A stretch of 61,725 bases of DNA from SIG565 sp045646145 (lineage in GTDB: Bacteria; Bacillota; Clostridia; Oscillospirales; Acutalibacteraceae): positions 1 through 61,725 of the forward strand of contig JAZRKE010000078.1 of the NCBI GenBank assembly GCA_045646145.1. Reading direction: 5' to 3'. Numbering within the stretch: position 1 is the first letter of the stretch; every line of letters begins with the position of its first letter. A model generated the notes under the pieces. The model was not told the DNA's origin. It saw nothing but the letters and a program-made list of their open reading frames with translations, and made no database searches. The position numbers and the translations under genes are program-made. Of the stretch, positions 49,837-57,606 are shown one piece after another.

Positions 49837-49865
49837 ATTATATTACAGATTTCAGTAATTGTCAA
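49837..49865 (-). promoter_or_regulatory. Leftward switch promoter with operator O4 in its spacer
   Basis: On the minus strand, TTGACA (49860-49865), 17-nt spacer, TATAAT (49837-49842). O4 (TTACAGATTTCAGTAA on the plus strand, 49843-49858) fills the spacer. It points straight at the rightward promoter. Confidence 0.85.
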
Positions 49866-49891
49866 GTATTATTTTTCAGGAGTGAACACCA

Positions 49892-50251
49892 ATGTACAAA
49901 TGTCAGGACTGCGGTAAAGAATTTCCATTTCCGCGCAAAACCTTTGAAACCCATTCTTTACCAAATGCCCCCTATGAAGAAATACGACTGTGTCCGTTTT
50001 GCTATAGTCATAATTTTATTCGCTTAGAAGAAAATTACTGCCGTTACTGCGGAATAAAAATCAAAGGTGGCCAAGACTACTGCTCTGCTGCCTGCCGAAA
50101 AAAAGGCGAAGCAGCCTACGCGCGACAGGCAAGGCTTCAAGAACAATACCACCGAAATCCGCTTATTGTAGCGGTGAGAGAGGTCGATGAATACAACAAG
50201 GCTACAGGTAAACGGCTTTCTTACGGTGAATATTTTTCCGGAAGGAGATAA
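49892..50251 (+). CDS. Zinc-ribbon protein of phage/ICE type
   Basis: A 119-residue protein with an N-terminal CQDCGKEFPFPR zinc knuckle, LCPFCYSHNF, and a second ribbon NYCRYCGIKIKGGQDYCSAAC, then a basic helical tail. Such proteins appear in clostridial prophages and conjugative elements just downstream of immunity switches. Function unknown. It is the first gene of the rightward switch transcript; ribosome binding site CAGGAGTG. Confidence 0.8.
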   Translation: MYKCQDCGKEFPFPRKTFETHSLPNAPYEEIRLCPFCYSHNFIRLEENYCRYCGIKIKGGQDYCSAACRKKGEAAYARQARLQEQYHRNPLIVAVREVDEYNKATGKRLSYGEYFSGRR

Positions 50252-50258
50252 ATACATA

Positions 50259-50576
50259 ATGACAATCGACGAAAAAAAGATATACTTAAGCTCCTATAGA
50301 GTACAACAGTTAAAAATTGACAGAGTGCGTACGCTTATGTTCCAGAACCCCGACCGACGAGATAAATACAAAGGCACGCTTCACCGAGCCGAAAGACTGA
50401 GAAATAAGATTGAGGATGAAATAGAGGCGGTTGATGACGGAATACTCAGCGAAATATTATATGGCAAATATGTCTGCCGAAAAAGTCTTGAGGAAATTGC
50501 CGACCGCCTTTCCTACAGTAAAAGGCAGATAGAACGGCTACATATTAAAGCACTAGAAAATTTTAAGTTACTCTAA
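50259..50576 (+). CDS. DUF1492/ArpU-like sigma-region-4-type protein
   Basis: A 105-residue protein with a coiled N-terminal half and a C-terminal helix-turn-helix resembling sigma region 4 (CRKSLEEIADRLSYSKRQIERL). DUF1492/ArpU-type proteins regulate late phage genes. The start is the ATG reading MTIDEKKIYL after GGAAGGAGA; the gene follows the zinc-ribbon gene by 7 nt. In this window no integrase or terminase is present, so it is a remnant or a domesticated regulator. Confidence 0.85.
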   Translation: MTIDEKKIYLSSYRVQQLKIDRVRTLMFQNPDRRDKYKGTLHRAERLRNKIEDEIEAVDDGILSEILYGKYVCRKSLEEIADRLSYSKRQIERLHIKALENFKLL

Positions 50577-50584
50577 TATGGTTC

Positions 50585-50628
50585 TTTACAAGAGCATTTT
50601 TTTAGGTTATAATTAAGAACAGATGTTC
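50585..50628 (+). promoter_or_regulatory. dinB promoter with SOS (LexA) box
   Basis: TTTACA (50585-50590), 17-nt spacer, TATAAT (50608-50613), followed at 50617-50628 by GAACAGATGTTC, a perfect Firmicute LexA box (GAAC-N4-GTTC) covering the start site. Confidence 0.92.
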
Positions 50629-50645
50629 ATAAAAGAGGTGAGGAA

Positions 50646-51830
50646 ATGTGGGAAAGAATAATACTTCACTGCGACCTTAATAATTTTTTCGCATCGGTTA
50701 CCCTGCTTGAAAACCAGACCCTTGCAAATCTACCTGTTGCTATTTGCGGCAGCAAGGCTGAGCGGCACGGTATAGTGTTGGCAAAAAACGAGATTGCAAA
50801 AAAATACGGCGTTAAAACTGCCGAGGCTATATGGCAGGCAAAGCAAAAATGCCACGACCTTATAACTCTTCCGCCAAATTATGAAAAATACGAACAATTT
50901 TCCCTTAACGCCCGAAAAATTTACGCAAAATACACCGATAAAATCGAGCCCTTCGGAATTGATGAGTGTTGGCTTGACGTTACGGGCAGCACAATGCTTT
51001 TCGGCTCAGGTGAAGAAATCGCCCACAAAATACGCCGAGAGATTAAAAAAACTTTGGGTATTACGGTATCGGTGGGAGTAAGCTTTAATAAGGTATTTGC
51101 AAAGCTCGGTAGCGATATGAAAAAACCAGATGCCGTAACGGTAATAGCACCCGATACATTTAAAGAGCAGATTTACTCTCTTCCTGCATCCGACCTGCTT
51201 TTTGCAGGACGCAAGACGGCCGAAAAACTAAACTCAATAGGCGTTTTTACAATTGGCGACTTAACCCTTATCAGTGATGAAACACTAAGCAGATTGCTCG
51301 GGAAAAACGGGCTTGAACTTAAAAATCACGCATTGGGACTTGATACTTCACCCGTTGCTGATATTAACGCTAAAACGGTACCTAAAAGCATCGGCAAAAG
51401 CATTACAGGCGCTCAGGATTTTAAAAACAACAATGAGGTGTGGCAGACACTTTTGGCGCTTAGCGAAGAAATCACAGAAAAGCTCAGACGAGAACAGTTA
51501 TATGCAGGTGGAGTTCAGGTGCATATGCGAGACGCAAATTTAACTACTCGTGAGCCATGCCGCGCACTTAGAACCCCCACAGATATAGCACCGATTATAG
51601 CCGAGGTGGCTATGGATATTTTCAAGGAAAATTATTTTTGGGAAATTCCGCTCCGCAGTATAGGAGTCAGGGCAATTAATCTTAAAAAGGACAGCGGTGC
51701 AGAGCAGACCGATATGTTCTCCGATGCCGAGATTTCAGCAAAAAAGGAAAAAATTGAGGATAGTATACACTCTATCCGCGAAAAATACGGCAAAAATTCT
51801 TTAAAACGAGCAAGAACAATAAAGAATTAA
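50646..51830 (+). CDS. dinB: DNA polymerase IV (Y family)
   Basis: Error-prone translesion polymerase. Catalytic residues are Asp10 in HCDLNNFFASV and the Asp-Glu pair in GIDECWLDVTG. A helix-hairpin-helix thumb segment (SDLLFAGRKTAEKLNSIGVF) and little-finger domain follow. 394 residues is normal. It is expressed from its own SOS-box promoter rather than from the switch promoter. It lacks a beta-clamp motif that I can identify with certainty at the C-terminus. Confidence 0.95.
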   Translation: MWERIILHCDLNNFFASVTLLENQTLANLPVAICGSKAERHGIVLAKNEIAKKYGVKTAEAIWQAKQKCHDLITLPPNYEKYEQFSLNARKIYAKYTDKIEPFGIDECWLDVTGSTMLFGSGEEIAHKIRREIKKTLGITVSVGVSFNKVFAKLGSDMKKPDAVTVIAPDTFKEQIYSLPASDLLFAGRKTAEKLNSIGVFTIGDLTLISDETLSRLLGKNGLELKNHALGLDTSPVADINAKTVPKSIGKSITGAQDFKNNNEVWQTLLALSEEITEKLRREQLYAGGVQVHMRDANLTTREPCRALRTPTDIAPIIAEVAMDIFKENYFWEIPLRSIGVRAINLKKDSGAEQTDMFSDAEISAKKEKIEDSIHSIREKYGKNSLKRARTIKN

Positions 51831-52005
51831 ATAACATACGGCTTGCTAAACCCATTCCATAGCCTAAATTAAACTTCGTTTAGTTTTAAGTGAATAAATT
51901 TATATGTAAAAAGGATTTACAAGATAATTCTATACGAATTATCTTCGCTCTTCAGGATGCCACTTGTTTTTGTTTAAATTTAATTAAAACATTAAACCAC
52001 AACAT

Positions 52006-52037
52006 TTAGGGCACCTTCCTCAAGGAAGGTGCCCTAA
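52006..52037. terminator. Hairpin between dinB and the LRR gene
   Basis: TTAGGGCACCTTCC-TCAA-GGAAGGTGCCCTAA, 14-bp perfect stem. It lies between two convergent genes and is not followed by a strong T run. The preceding gap 51831-52005 has no other feature. Confidence 0.75.
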
Positions 52038-52051
52038 TAATATTGGATAAG

Positions 52052-53431
52052 TTATTCAGCGTCAGATACAATCGACTCTTCAACTTTCTCAGTGATTTCT
52101 TTGCCCTCAGGAGTTTTGTTCTTTAAGAATACTGCAAATATTACTACACCTATAGTAATTACTCCAAATACAATACCAATAATTAATAATACGGTGCCTA
52201 ACGAATTATCTTCTTCGTAAACGCTTGCTGTAGCGCCGTTATTATTCGGTTGGTTAGTTGCACTACTATTGTTGGCTGTATCATCGTTGTTGATTGCGCC
52301 GCCGCTATTAGTTGAGTTATCCGGGGTGAATGTAACATCATTATTGGTTGCAACACCGTTGTTGGTTGCACTACCGTTATTAGTTACACCGCCATTGTTA
52401 GTTGTGCCGCCATTATCAGTTGTGCCGCCATTATCAGTTGTGCCGATGTTATCAGTTGTGCCGATGTTATCAGTCGATCCTCCATTGTTGGTTACGACAC
52501 CACCTGCGGTATAGCTTAGATCAGTACGGATTTTGGTAATGCCAAAATTCTTTTGGTTTTCTGCTAAGTTTTTAAAGAACGACTCATCTTCTTCGATTAC
52601 TTTGATAGTGTTATTGGGAAGTTCGGACTCATACTTCATAAGTCCGTTGTTTTTCCAATCTTTAACAAACTCGGCAGTTTTGCTTCCCTTTGGAACAGTA
52701 ACTTTGAATTCTTTTGTTGCATCATTAAATGTGTAGCACCAAACAAGTTCAACCTTATCCTCATACCAGTTACCCTTCATCATTTCATCATAAAGACCCA
52801 TTTTGACAACTTTGCCTAACTTTACATCCGGGTTGCAGATAACAAACTCAATTGGGCCTTCATTTGTAACATGGGCAAATGCCCAAGTGGCGATGAGTTC
52901 AACAGTTTCCGGGATTACTACACTGTTATATTTCGAACCCATGAAAGCGTTTGTATGAATTTCCTTTATACCGTAAGATAATTTAATGTCGGTCAAAAAA
53001 GGGCACCTAAAAGTACCATAAGGAATCTTTTCAATGCCTCCGGGAACTGTAATTTCGGTAATCCCTGTACTGTGGAAAACTTCTGAACCTAGGATGGTAA
53101 GAGAATACGGAAGTTCTATTTTAATAATATTTGAGCAACCTTTGAATGCTTCGTGACCTATTTTTTCAATGCCTTCCGGTATGTACAGCTCTGTAATATC
53201 GGTATTGTTTTTGAATGAATATCCTGCAATTTCCGTAATAGGTTCGCCATCAATTTCTGCAGGAATTACAACCACGCCGCCGGGACCAACATAATCCTCG
53301 ATTACGCCATCAAAGGCCATAAAGTCTGACTCCGGGCTTGGTTCAAGCGCAGATGCTGTTACATTGAAGGCGATAAGACAACAGGAAACTAATAATGACA
53401 GGCAAACCAATAATGATAATAGTTTTTTCAT
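52052..53431 (-). CDS. BspA-type leucine-rich-repeat surface protein
   Basis: A 459-residue exported protein. A signal peptide (residues 1-28, ending ASA) precedes five or so LRR_5/BspA repeats (TELYIPEGIEKIGHEAFKGC, EVFHSTGITEITVPGGIEKI, NAFMGSKYNSVVIPE). A Thr/Asn/Gly linker of six-residue repeats (GTTDNI, GTTDNG, GTTNNG) leads to a C-terminal transmembrane helix (about residues 410-435) and a charged tail. BspA-like proteins mediate adhesion to host or bacterial surfaces. The promoter at 53476-53504 is good. The gap upstream, 53505-53858, contains no gene. Confidence 0.92.
   Translation of the reverse strand: MKKLLSLLVCLSLLVSCCLIAFNVTASALEPSPESDFMAFDGVIEDYVGPGGVVVIPAEIDGEPITEIAGYSFKNNTDITELYIPEGIEKIGHEAFKGCSNIIKIELPYSLTILGSEVFHSTGITEITVPGGIEKIPYGTFRCPFLTDIKLSYGIKEIHTNAFMGSKYNSVVIPETVELIATWAFAHVTNEGPIEFVICNPDVKLGKVVKMGLYDEMMKGNWYEDKVELVWCYTFNDATKEFKVTVPKGSKTAEFVKDWKNNGLMKYESELPNNTIKVIEEDESFFKNLAENQKNFGITKIRTDLSYTAGGVVTNNGGSTDNIGTTDNIGTTDNGGTTDNGGTTNNGGVTNNGSATNNGVATNNDVTFTPDNSTNSGGAINNDDTANNSSATNQPNNNGATASVYEEDNSLGTVLLIIGIVFGVITIGVVIFAVFLKNKTPEGKEITEKVEESIVSDAE
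52330..52510 (-). repeat. 18-bp tandem repeats coding for the Thr/Asn/Gly linker
   Basis: At least eight successive 18-bp units encoding GTTDNI, GTTDNI, GTTDNG, GTTDNG, GTTNNG, GVTNNG, SATNNG and VATNND. Some neighbouring units are identical in DNA, so length variation by slippage is likely. Confidence 0.85.
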
Positions 53432-53475
53432 TTGATTTTCTTCCTTTTTATAATAAATGAATAATTTTTACGTTT

Positions 53476-53504
53476 AATATAGCATTTATTTAACAGTTTG
53501 TCAA
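53476..53504 (-). promoter_or_regulatory. Promoter of the LRR gene
   Basis: TTGACA (53499-53504), 17-nt spacer, TATATT (53476-53481). Confidence 0.83.
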
Positions 53505-53828
53505 TATAACTTCAATCTGATTTTTGCTTTTAGGTGACCCGTAAAACTCAATACTCTCATCTTTAATTGTAATTGATAAAAAAAGATGTATCCGATCATA
53601 GCAGGATTCCACTTTGTTAATTTGCATACCTTTACTTTGGCATAATTTTGTTATTATTTTTCATATATCAACTTTTATTTTCCCTTATATTACTTGCCTT
53701 GTGTGCTTTGCCGCAAATATAATATGTATTTACCTCTACCCTTATTATATTTTTATTGTGTTTGCCAACCTCAACTTCAAATATATCAAAAAGTTTTTTA
53801 TTCTGTACATAGCTAAAATTCTTTTGCG

Positions 53829-53845
53829 CACTGGCAAAGCCAGTG
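53829..53845 (+). repeat. Isolated hairpin resembling the three-hairpin element stem
   Basis: CACTGGC-AAA-GCCAGTG followed by GGTGTCATAC; similar in design to the first hairpin of the 20464 and 61574 elements but without the rest. Confidence 0.4.
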
Positions 53846-53858
53846 GGTGTCATACAAA

Positions 53859-53893
53859 GAAAAACCAAACGGTAATTCACTGCTTGGTTTTTC
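53859..53893. terminator. Terminator overlapping the ruvX stop
   Basis: GAAAAACCAA/TTGGTTTTTC with a 15-nt loop; usable in both directions. Confidence 0.8.
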
Positions 53894-54296
53894 TATAGTT
53901 AAGATAACTCTCTAATATTAAAACCGCTGCAACGGCATCCACCATATCCTTTCGCTTTTTGCCGCGCGTATTGGTTACATTCAGAGCTTTATGTGCGAGT
54001 ACCGTTGTGCAGCGCTCATCCCACATTTCTACCGCTACCCCGCATTTTTCGGCTAATTTGTTGGCTGTTTCAGTGCACTCCTCGGCCCTGAAACCGAGAG
54101 TACCGTCCATATTTTTAGGAAGGCCTACCACAATTAATTCGGCGCCGTATTCCTTTGCCGCCGCGCTTAGTTTTTCAAGAAGCCTAGTTTCGTTATGCTC
54201 GAAAACTACCCCCTTAGGAAAAGCAAAATTCTCGGTAGAATCACTTACAGCTACACCTGTACGCTTAAGTCCTAAATCAACCGCCATTATAATCAT
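53877..54296 (-). CDS. ruvX: Putative Holliday junction resolvase YqgF (RuvX)
   Basis: RNase H-fold nuclease, 139 residues. Motifs are MAVDLGLKRTGVAVSD at the start, a mid VVGLPKNMDGTLG, WDERCTTVLAHKAL and the C-terminal KDMVDAVAAVLILE, giving the acidic active-site residues. Family members resolve Holliday junctions and act in 16S rRNA 5'-end maturation. It overlaps the upstream phosphatase gene by 4 nt (ATGA). Confidence 0.95.
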   Translation of the reverse strand: MIIMAVDLGLKRTGVAVSDSTENFAFPKGVVFEHNETRLLEKLSAAAKEYGAELIVVGLPKNMDGTLGFRAEECTETANKLAEKCGVAVEMWDERCTTVLAHKALNVTNTRGKKRKDMVDAVAAVLILESYLNYRKTKQ

Positions 54297-54955
54297 TTCT
54301 CGGCCTCCATCATAGTATCCATTCGGCTATTTTGGGGTAAATAGCCCTCCGGCAAGTGTGAAACGTCATTCATAAATTCTATCTTTGCTTTACCAGCATC
54401 CATAATAATCTTGGTAACGGCGGTATTCTCGCTCCAGGGCACTTCGTTTAAGCGCTCAACATCATCAAAAAGAATTTTGCAGATAAGAGTTCTGATAGCT
54501 GCGCCATGACTTGCCACCACGACCACTTTTCCCTCGTTTTCCGCGGAAATATTCAAAAACGCGTTCCATACGCGGGTGTAAAGCCCTCGCATACTCTCAC
54601 CCTTTGGTGCACAAAAATCCTGTGGGTTATTCTGCCAGATACTTTCGTAATCAGCATACTCTGAGAATATTTCAGCAAATTTCATGCCCTCAAAATCGCC
54701 GCCGTATAGCTCAATTAATCCGTCGTTATCAATAATGTGAAGTCCCTTCTTGTCGGCTACAGCCGCCGCAGTTTTTCGGGCGCGTTTTAAGGGAGAGGAA
54801 TAAACCTTATCAATATGTATGCTTTCAAACCTCTCCCCCAATTTTTTAAGCTGCTTTGTTCCCGCCTCGGTTATATCAAGGTCGATATGTCCCTGATAAA
54901 TTTTAAGCGAGTTGCCCTCGGCCTCACAGTGTCGAACGAGATAAATAATTACCAT
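54293..54955 (-). CDS. Histidine phosphatase family protein (GpmB/CobC-like)
   Basis: A 220-residue phosphatase with the catalytic VRHCEAEGN (RHG-type His), LYGGDFEGMKF, and VVASHGAAIRTLI. The substrate is unclear: candidates are phosphoglycerate, alpha-ribazole-5'-P or general phosphomonoesters. No cobalamin genes lie nearby. Start ATG is preceded by a TATAAT promoter with -35 TTGCAA (54974-55002). Co-transcribed with ruvX. Confidence 0.85.
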   Translation of the reverse strand: MVIIYLVRHCEAEGNSLKIYQGHIDLDITEAGTKQLKKLGERFESIHIDKVYSSPLKRARKTAAAVADKKGLHIIDNDGLIELYGGDFEGMKFAEIFSEYADYESIWQNNPQDFCAPKGESMRGLYTRVWNAFLNISAENEGKVVVVASHGAAIRTLICKILFDDVERLNEVPWSENTAVTKIIMDAGKAKIEFMNDVSHLPEGYLPQNSRMDTMMEAEK

Positions 54956-54973
54956 AAAAAATCACCAATAATT

Positions 54974-55002
54974 ATTATACCAATATACTTCCCTTTTTGC
55001 AA
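54974..55002 (-). promoter_or_regulatory. Promoter of the phosphatase-ruvX operon
   Basis: TTGCAA (54997-55002), 17-nt spacer, TATAAT (54974-54979). Confidence 0.85.
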
Positions 55003-55027
55003 GTGTACCGATTTTAATGTTGTTTTA

Positions 55028-55056
55028 TTGACTAACTAAAAATAAAGTAGTATACT
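55028..55056 (+). promoter_or_regulatory. Promoter of the PTS-IIC/nth/pdxY/tcdA operon
   Basis: TTGACT (55028-55033), 17-nt spacer, TATACT (55051-55056). Four plus-strand genes follow with overlaps or tiny gaps. Confidence 0.88.
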
Positions 55057-55096
55057 AAATACAATTAAATTATTTTAAATGTTAGGGATGAACAAA

Positions 55097-56131
55097 ATGA
55101 AAAAATATTTAAACCGTTTGTTTATTGATGGCCTTTCAGGCATGGCTTCGGGACTTTTTGCTACCCTTATAATAGGTACAATTATATCCCAGATAGGCAC
55201 GCTTATCGGTGGTAATATCGGGGCGTATCTTATAGCCATCGGCGGCTTTGCCAAGACACTGACCGGTGCGGGCATAGGCGTAGGTGTCGCCTGTAAATTA
55301 GGCGCAGCGCCTCTCGTTACGGTATCTGCCGCAGTTGCAGGCTTTATCGGTGCATTCCCGAACATAAATATAGAAAGCTTCGTTTTCGGCAGACCCGGCG
55401 AGCCGCTTGGCGCCTTTGTTGCGGCATACATAGCTATTGAAATCGGCAGAATAGTTGCGGGTAAAACTAAAATTGATATAATCCTAACCCCTGTGGTTTC
55501 TATAATTCCCGGCGGTGTTGCAGGAATTTTCTTAGGTTCCCCCATTTCAAAGGCTATGGAATTTATCGGCTCAATTATCAACTTTGGTGTTGAACAACAG
55601 CCTATCCTTTGCGGAATTATAGTGTCGGTTGTTATGGGTATAGCCCTGACTCTGCCCATTTCCTCTGCCGCTATCGGTGTTTCATTAAAGCTATCGGGTC
55701 TTGCCGCAGGCGCAGCCGTTGCAGGCTGCTGCGCTAATATGATAGGCTTTGCGGTAGCCTCGTTCAGAGAAAACAAATGGGGCGGACTTATTTCCCAAGG
55801 TATCGGCACCTCAATGCTTCAGATGCCCAATATTGTGAAAAAACCTGTTATATGGGTGCCCGCAATAGTGGCAAGCGCTGTTACAGGTCCTATTTCGGCA
55901 GCCATTTTAAAAATGACAAGCACCCCCACAGGCTCGGGTATGGGCACTGCAGGACTTGTAGGGCCCATTGAAACCTTTACAAATATGGTGCAGAATGGCG
56001 TTTCACCCGTAGTTACCTTAATTGAAATATTTATTATGCACTTCCTTCTCCCCGGCGCTATTGCCTTCATGGTAAGCGAGGCACTCAGACGCCTCAAAAT
56101 TATAAAACAGGGAGATATGAAATTAAACTAA
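55097..56131 (+). CDS. Orphan PTS_EIIC_2-type membrane protein
   Basis: A 344-residue, ~9-helix membrane protein of the PTS_EIIC_2 family (also called regulatory IIC-like): GLFATLIIGTIISQIGTLIG, AAIGVSLKLSGLAAGAAVAG and GTAGLVGPIETFTNMVQNGV. It has no attached IIA or IIB domain and none is adjacent, so it may not perform classical phosphoenolpyruvate-linked transport. The start is the ATG reading MKKYLNRL after AGGGATGA. An in-frame ATG six codons upstream has no ribosome binding site. It overlaps nth by 1 nt. Confidence 0.85.
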   Translation: MKKYLNRLFIDGLSGMASGLFATLIIGTIISQIGTLIGGNIGAYLIAIGGFAKTLTGAGIGVGVACKLGAAPLVTVSAAVAGFIGAFPNINIESFVFGRPGEPLGAFVAAYIAIEIGRIVAGKTKIDIILTPVVSIIPGGVAGIFLGSPISKAMEFIGSIINFGVEQQPILCGIIVSVVMGIALTLPISSAAIGVSLKLSGLAAGAAVAGCCANMIGFAVASFRENKWGGLISQGIGTSMLQMPNIVKKPVIWVPAIVASAVTGPISAAILKMTSTPTGSGMGTAGLVGPIETFTNMVQNGVSPVVTLIEIFIMHFLLPGAIAFMVSEALRRLKIIKQGDMKLN

Positions 56132-56766
56132 TGAGTAAAAAGGATATTGCGCTTTTAGCCATAGACGAGCTAAAAAAAATGTACTCCGAGGCTAAATGTT
56201 CGCTGAATTACGAAACCCCTTTTCAGCTTCTTATTGCAACAAGGCTTTCGGCCCAGTGCACCGATGCGCGTGTAAACCTTGTAACCCCTGCTCTTTTCAC
56301 GAAATACGGCACCGCCGAAAAAATGGCTCAGGCTCCGCTTTCGGAGATTGAAAACCTTATTAAAAGCTGTGGGCTTTATAAAACCAAAGCTCGCGACCTT
56401 ATAGAAATTTCAAAGGGAATTGTAAATAACTTTGGTAGCAGAGTGCCCGATACTATCGAAGAGCTTACCACCCTTTCGGGTGTGGGCAGAAAAACCGCCA
56501 ACCTTATTTGCGGTGATATTTACGGCAAGCCTGCCGTTGTTACCGATACCCATTTTATAAGAATTATGGCAAGACTTGGGCTGACTACGGGTACCAATCC
56601 GCTGCAGGTGGAAATGCAAGCGAAAAAGATACTACCGCCCACAGAATCCAACGATTTTTGCCACCGTATTGTGCTTTTTGGCAGAGATATATGCTCTGCG
56701 AGAAGCCCGAAATGTAACGAATGCCCCTTAAATAATTTTTGCGCTAAAAAAGGTGTTAAAAAATGA
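56131..56766 (+). CDS. nth: Endonuclease III
   Basis: Base-excision DNA glycosylase/AP lyase. The helix-hairpin-helix LSGVGRKTANLICG contains the catalytic Lys, VVTDTHFIRIM the catalytic Asp, and the C-terminus has the [4Fe-4S] motif Cys-x6-Cys-x2-Cys-x5-Cys (CSARSPKCNECPLNNFC). 211 residues is normal. Overlaps pdxY by 4 nt. Confidence 0.97.
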   Translation: MSKKDIALLAIDELKKMYSEAKCSLNYETPFQLLIATRLSAQCTDARVNLVTPALFTKYGTAEKMAQAPLSEIENLIKSCGLYKTKARDLIEISKGIVNNFGSRVPDTIEELTTLSGVGRKTANLICGDIYGKPAVVTDTHFIRIMARLGLTTGTNPLQVEMQAKKILPPTESNDFCHRIVLFGRDICSARSPKCNECPLNNFCAKKGVKK

Positions 56767-57605
56767 TACAGAAAAGAATTGCTGCCATACACGATATTTC
56801 AGGTCTTGGCAAATGCTCACTAACCGTCGCCCTGCCTGTATGCTCAGCCGCAGGGCTTGAAACGGCAGTAATACCGACCGCCGTGCTCTCAAACCACACA
56901 GGCTTTTGTTTTAAGGACTATACCTTTTGTGATTTGACTGACCAGATTATGCCCATAGCAATGCAGTGGAAAAAAGAAAATATATCCTTTGATGCTTTCT
57001 ATACGGGTTATTTGGGCTCTATAGAACAAACCGATTTAGTAGGACAGGCGGTTGACCTGCTGCGAGACGATAAATCTATCGTTATAACTGATCCTGTTAT
57101 GGCGGATAACGGACGGCTTTATTCGGGTATACCTGAAAGTTTTCCAAAAGCGATGCTAAAACTTTGTAAGAAAGCCGACATTATTATACCCAACATTACA
57201 GAAGCCTGTCTGCTTTTAGGTGTGGAATATAAAAGCGCACCCTACACCGAAAGCTTTATTGAAATGTTGCTTTTGGGGCTACATAGAATCTGTAATGCCA
57301 AGGTAGTACTTACAGGCGTTACCTTCGATGAAAGAAAGGTGGGTGCCGCGTGTTATGATGGGGAAAAAATCACCTACACCTTTTCGGAAAAGGTTGATAA
57401 GTTTTTCCACGGGACAGGCGATGTTTTCGCGAGCGCCTTCGTTGCAGCGTTTATGAACGACCGTTCTATAACGGCAGCTACACAGATTGCCGTTAATTTT
57501 ACCTATGCCTGTATAAAAGCCACACTCCAAGACGAATATCACAGAGAATACGGTGTATGCTTTGAAAAGCAGTTACCTACACTTATTAAATATCTGGAGA
57601 ATTAG
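56763..57605 (+). CDS. pdxY: Pyridoxamine kinase (PdxY/ThiD-like PfkB fold)
   Basis: Phosphorylates pyridoxal/pyridoxamine. N-terminal IAAIHDISGLGKCSLTVALP, PTAVLSNHTGF, DPVMADNGRLYSG and the C-terminal FHGTGDVFASAFVAAF (catalytic Asp in the GTGD anion hole) are typical. 280 residues. It overlaps nth and leaves just 1 nt before tcdA. Confidence 0.9.
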   Translation: MIQKRIAAIHDISGLGKCSLTVALPVCSAAGLETAVIPTAVLSNHTGFCFKDYTFCDLTDQIMPIAMQWKKENISFDAFYTGYLGSIEQTDLVGQAVDLLRDDKSIVITDPVMADNGRLYSGIPESFPKAMLKLCKKADIIIPNITEACLLLGVEYKSAPYTESFIEMLLLGLHRICNAKVVLTGVTFDERKVGAACYDGEKITYTFSEKVDKFFHGTGDVFASAFVAAFMNDRSITAATQIAVNFTYACIKATLQDEYHREYGVCFEKQLPTLIKYLEN

Positions 57606-57606
57606 T

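Noticed and set aside
49892..50576. A full prophage
   Set aside because: No integrase, terminase, capsid or portal genes occur; only the switch and two small genes resemble phage modules.
53614..53898. A 94-codon plus-strand frame with hydrophobic residues
   Set aside because: Low-complexity A/T-rich gap, no ribosome binding site, overlaps the ruvX terminator and 3' end.
55075..55809. A 244-codon minus-strand frame opposite the PTS IIC gene
   Set aside because: Proline/isoleucine-rich antisense shadow of a membrane protein; no start signals.
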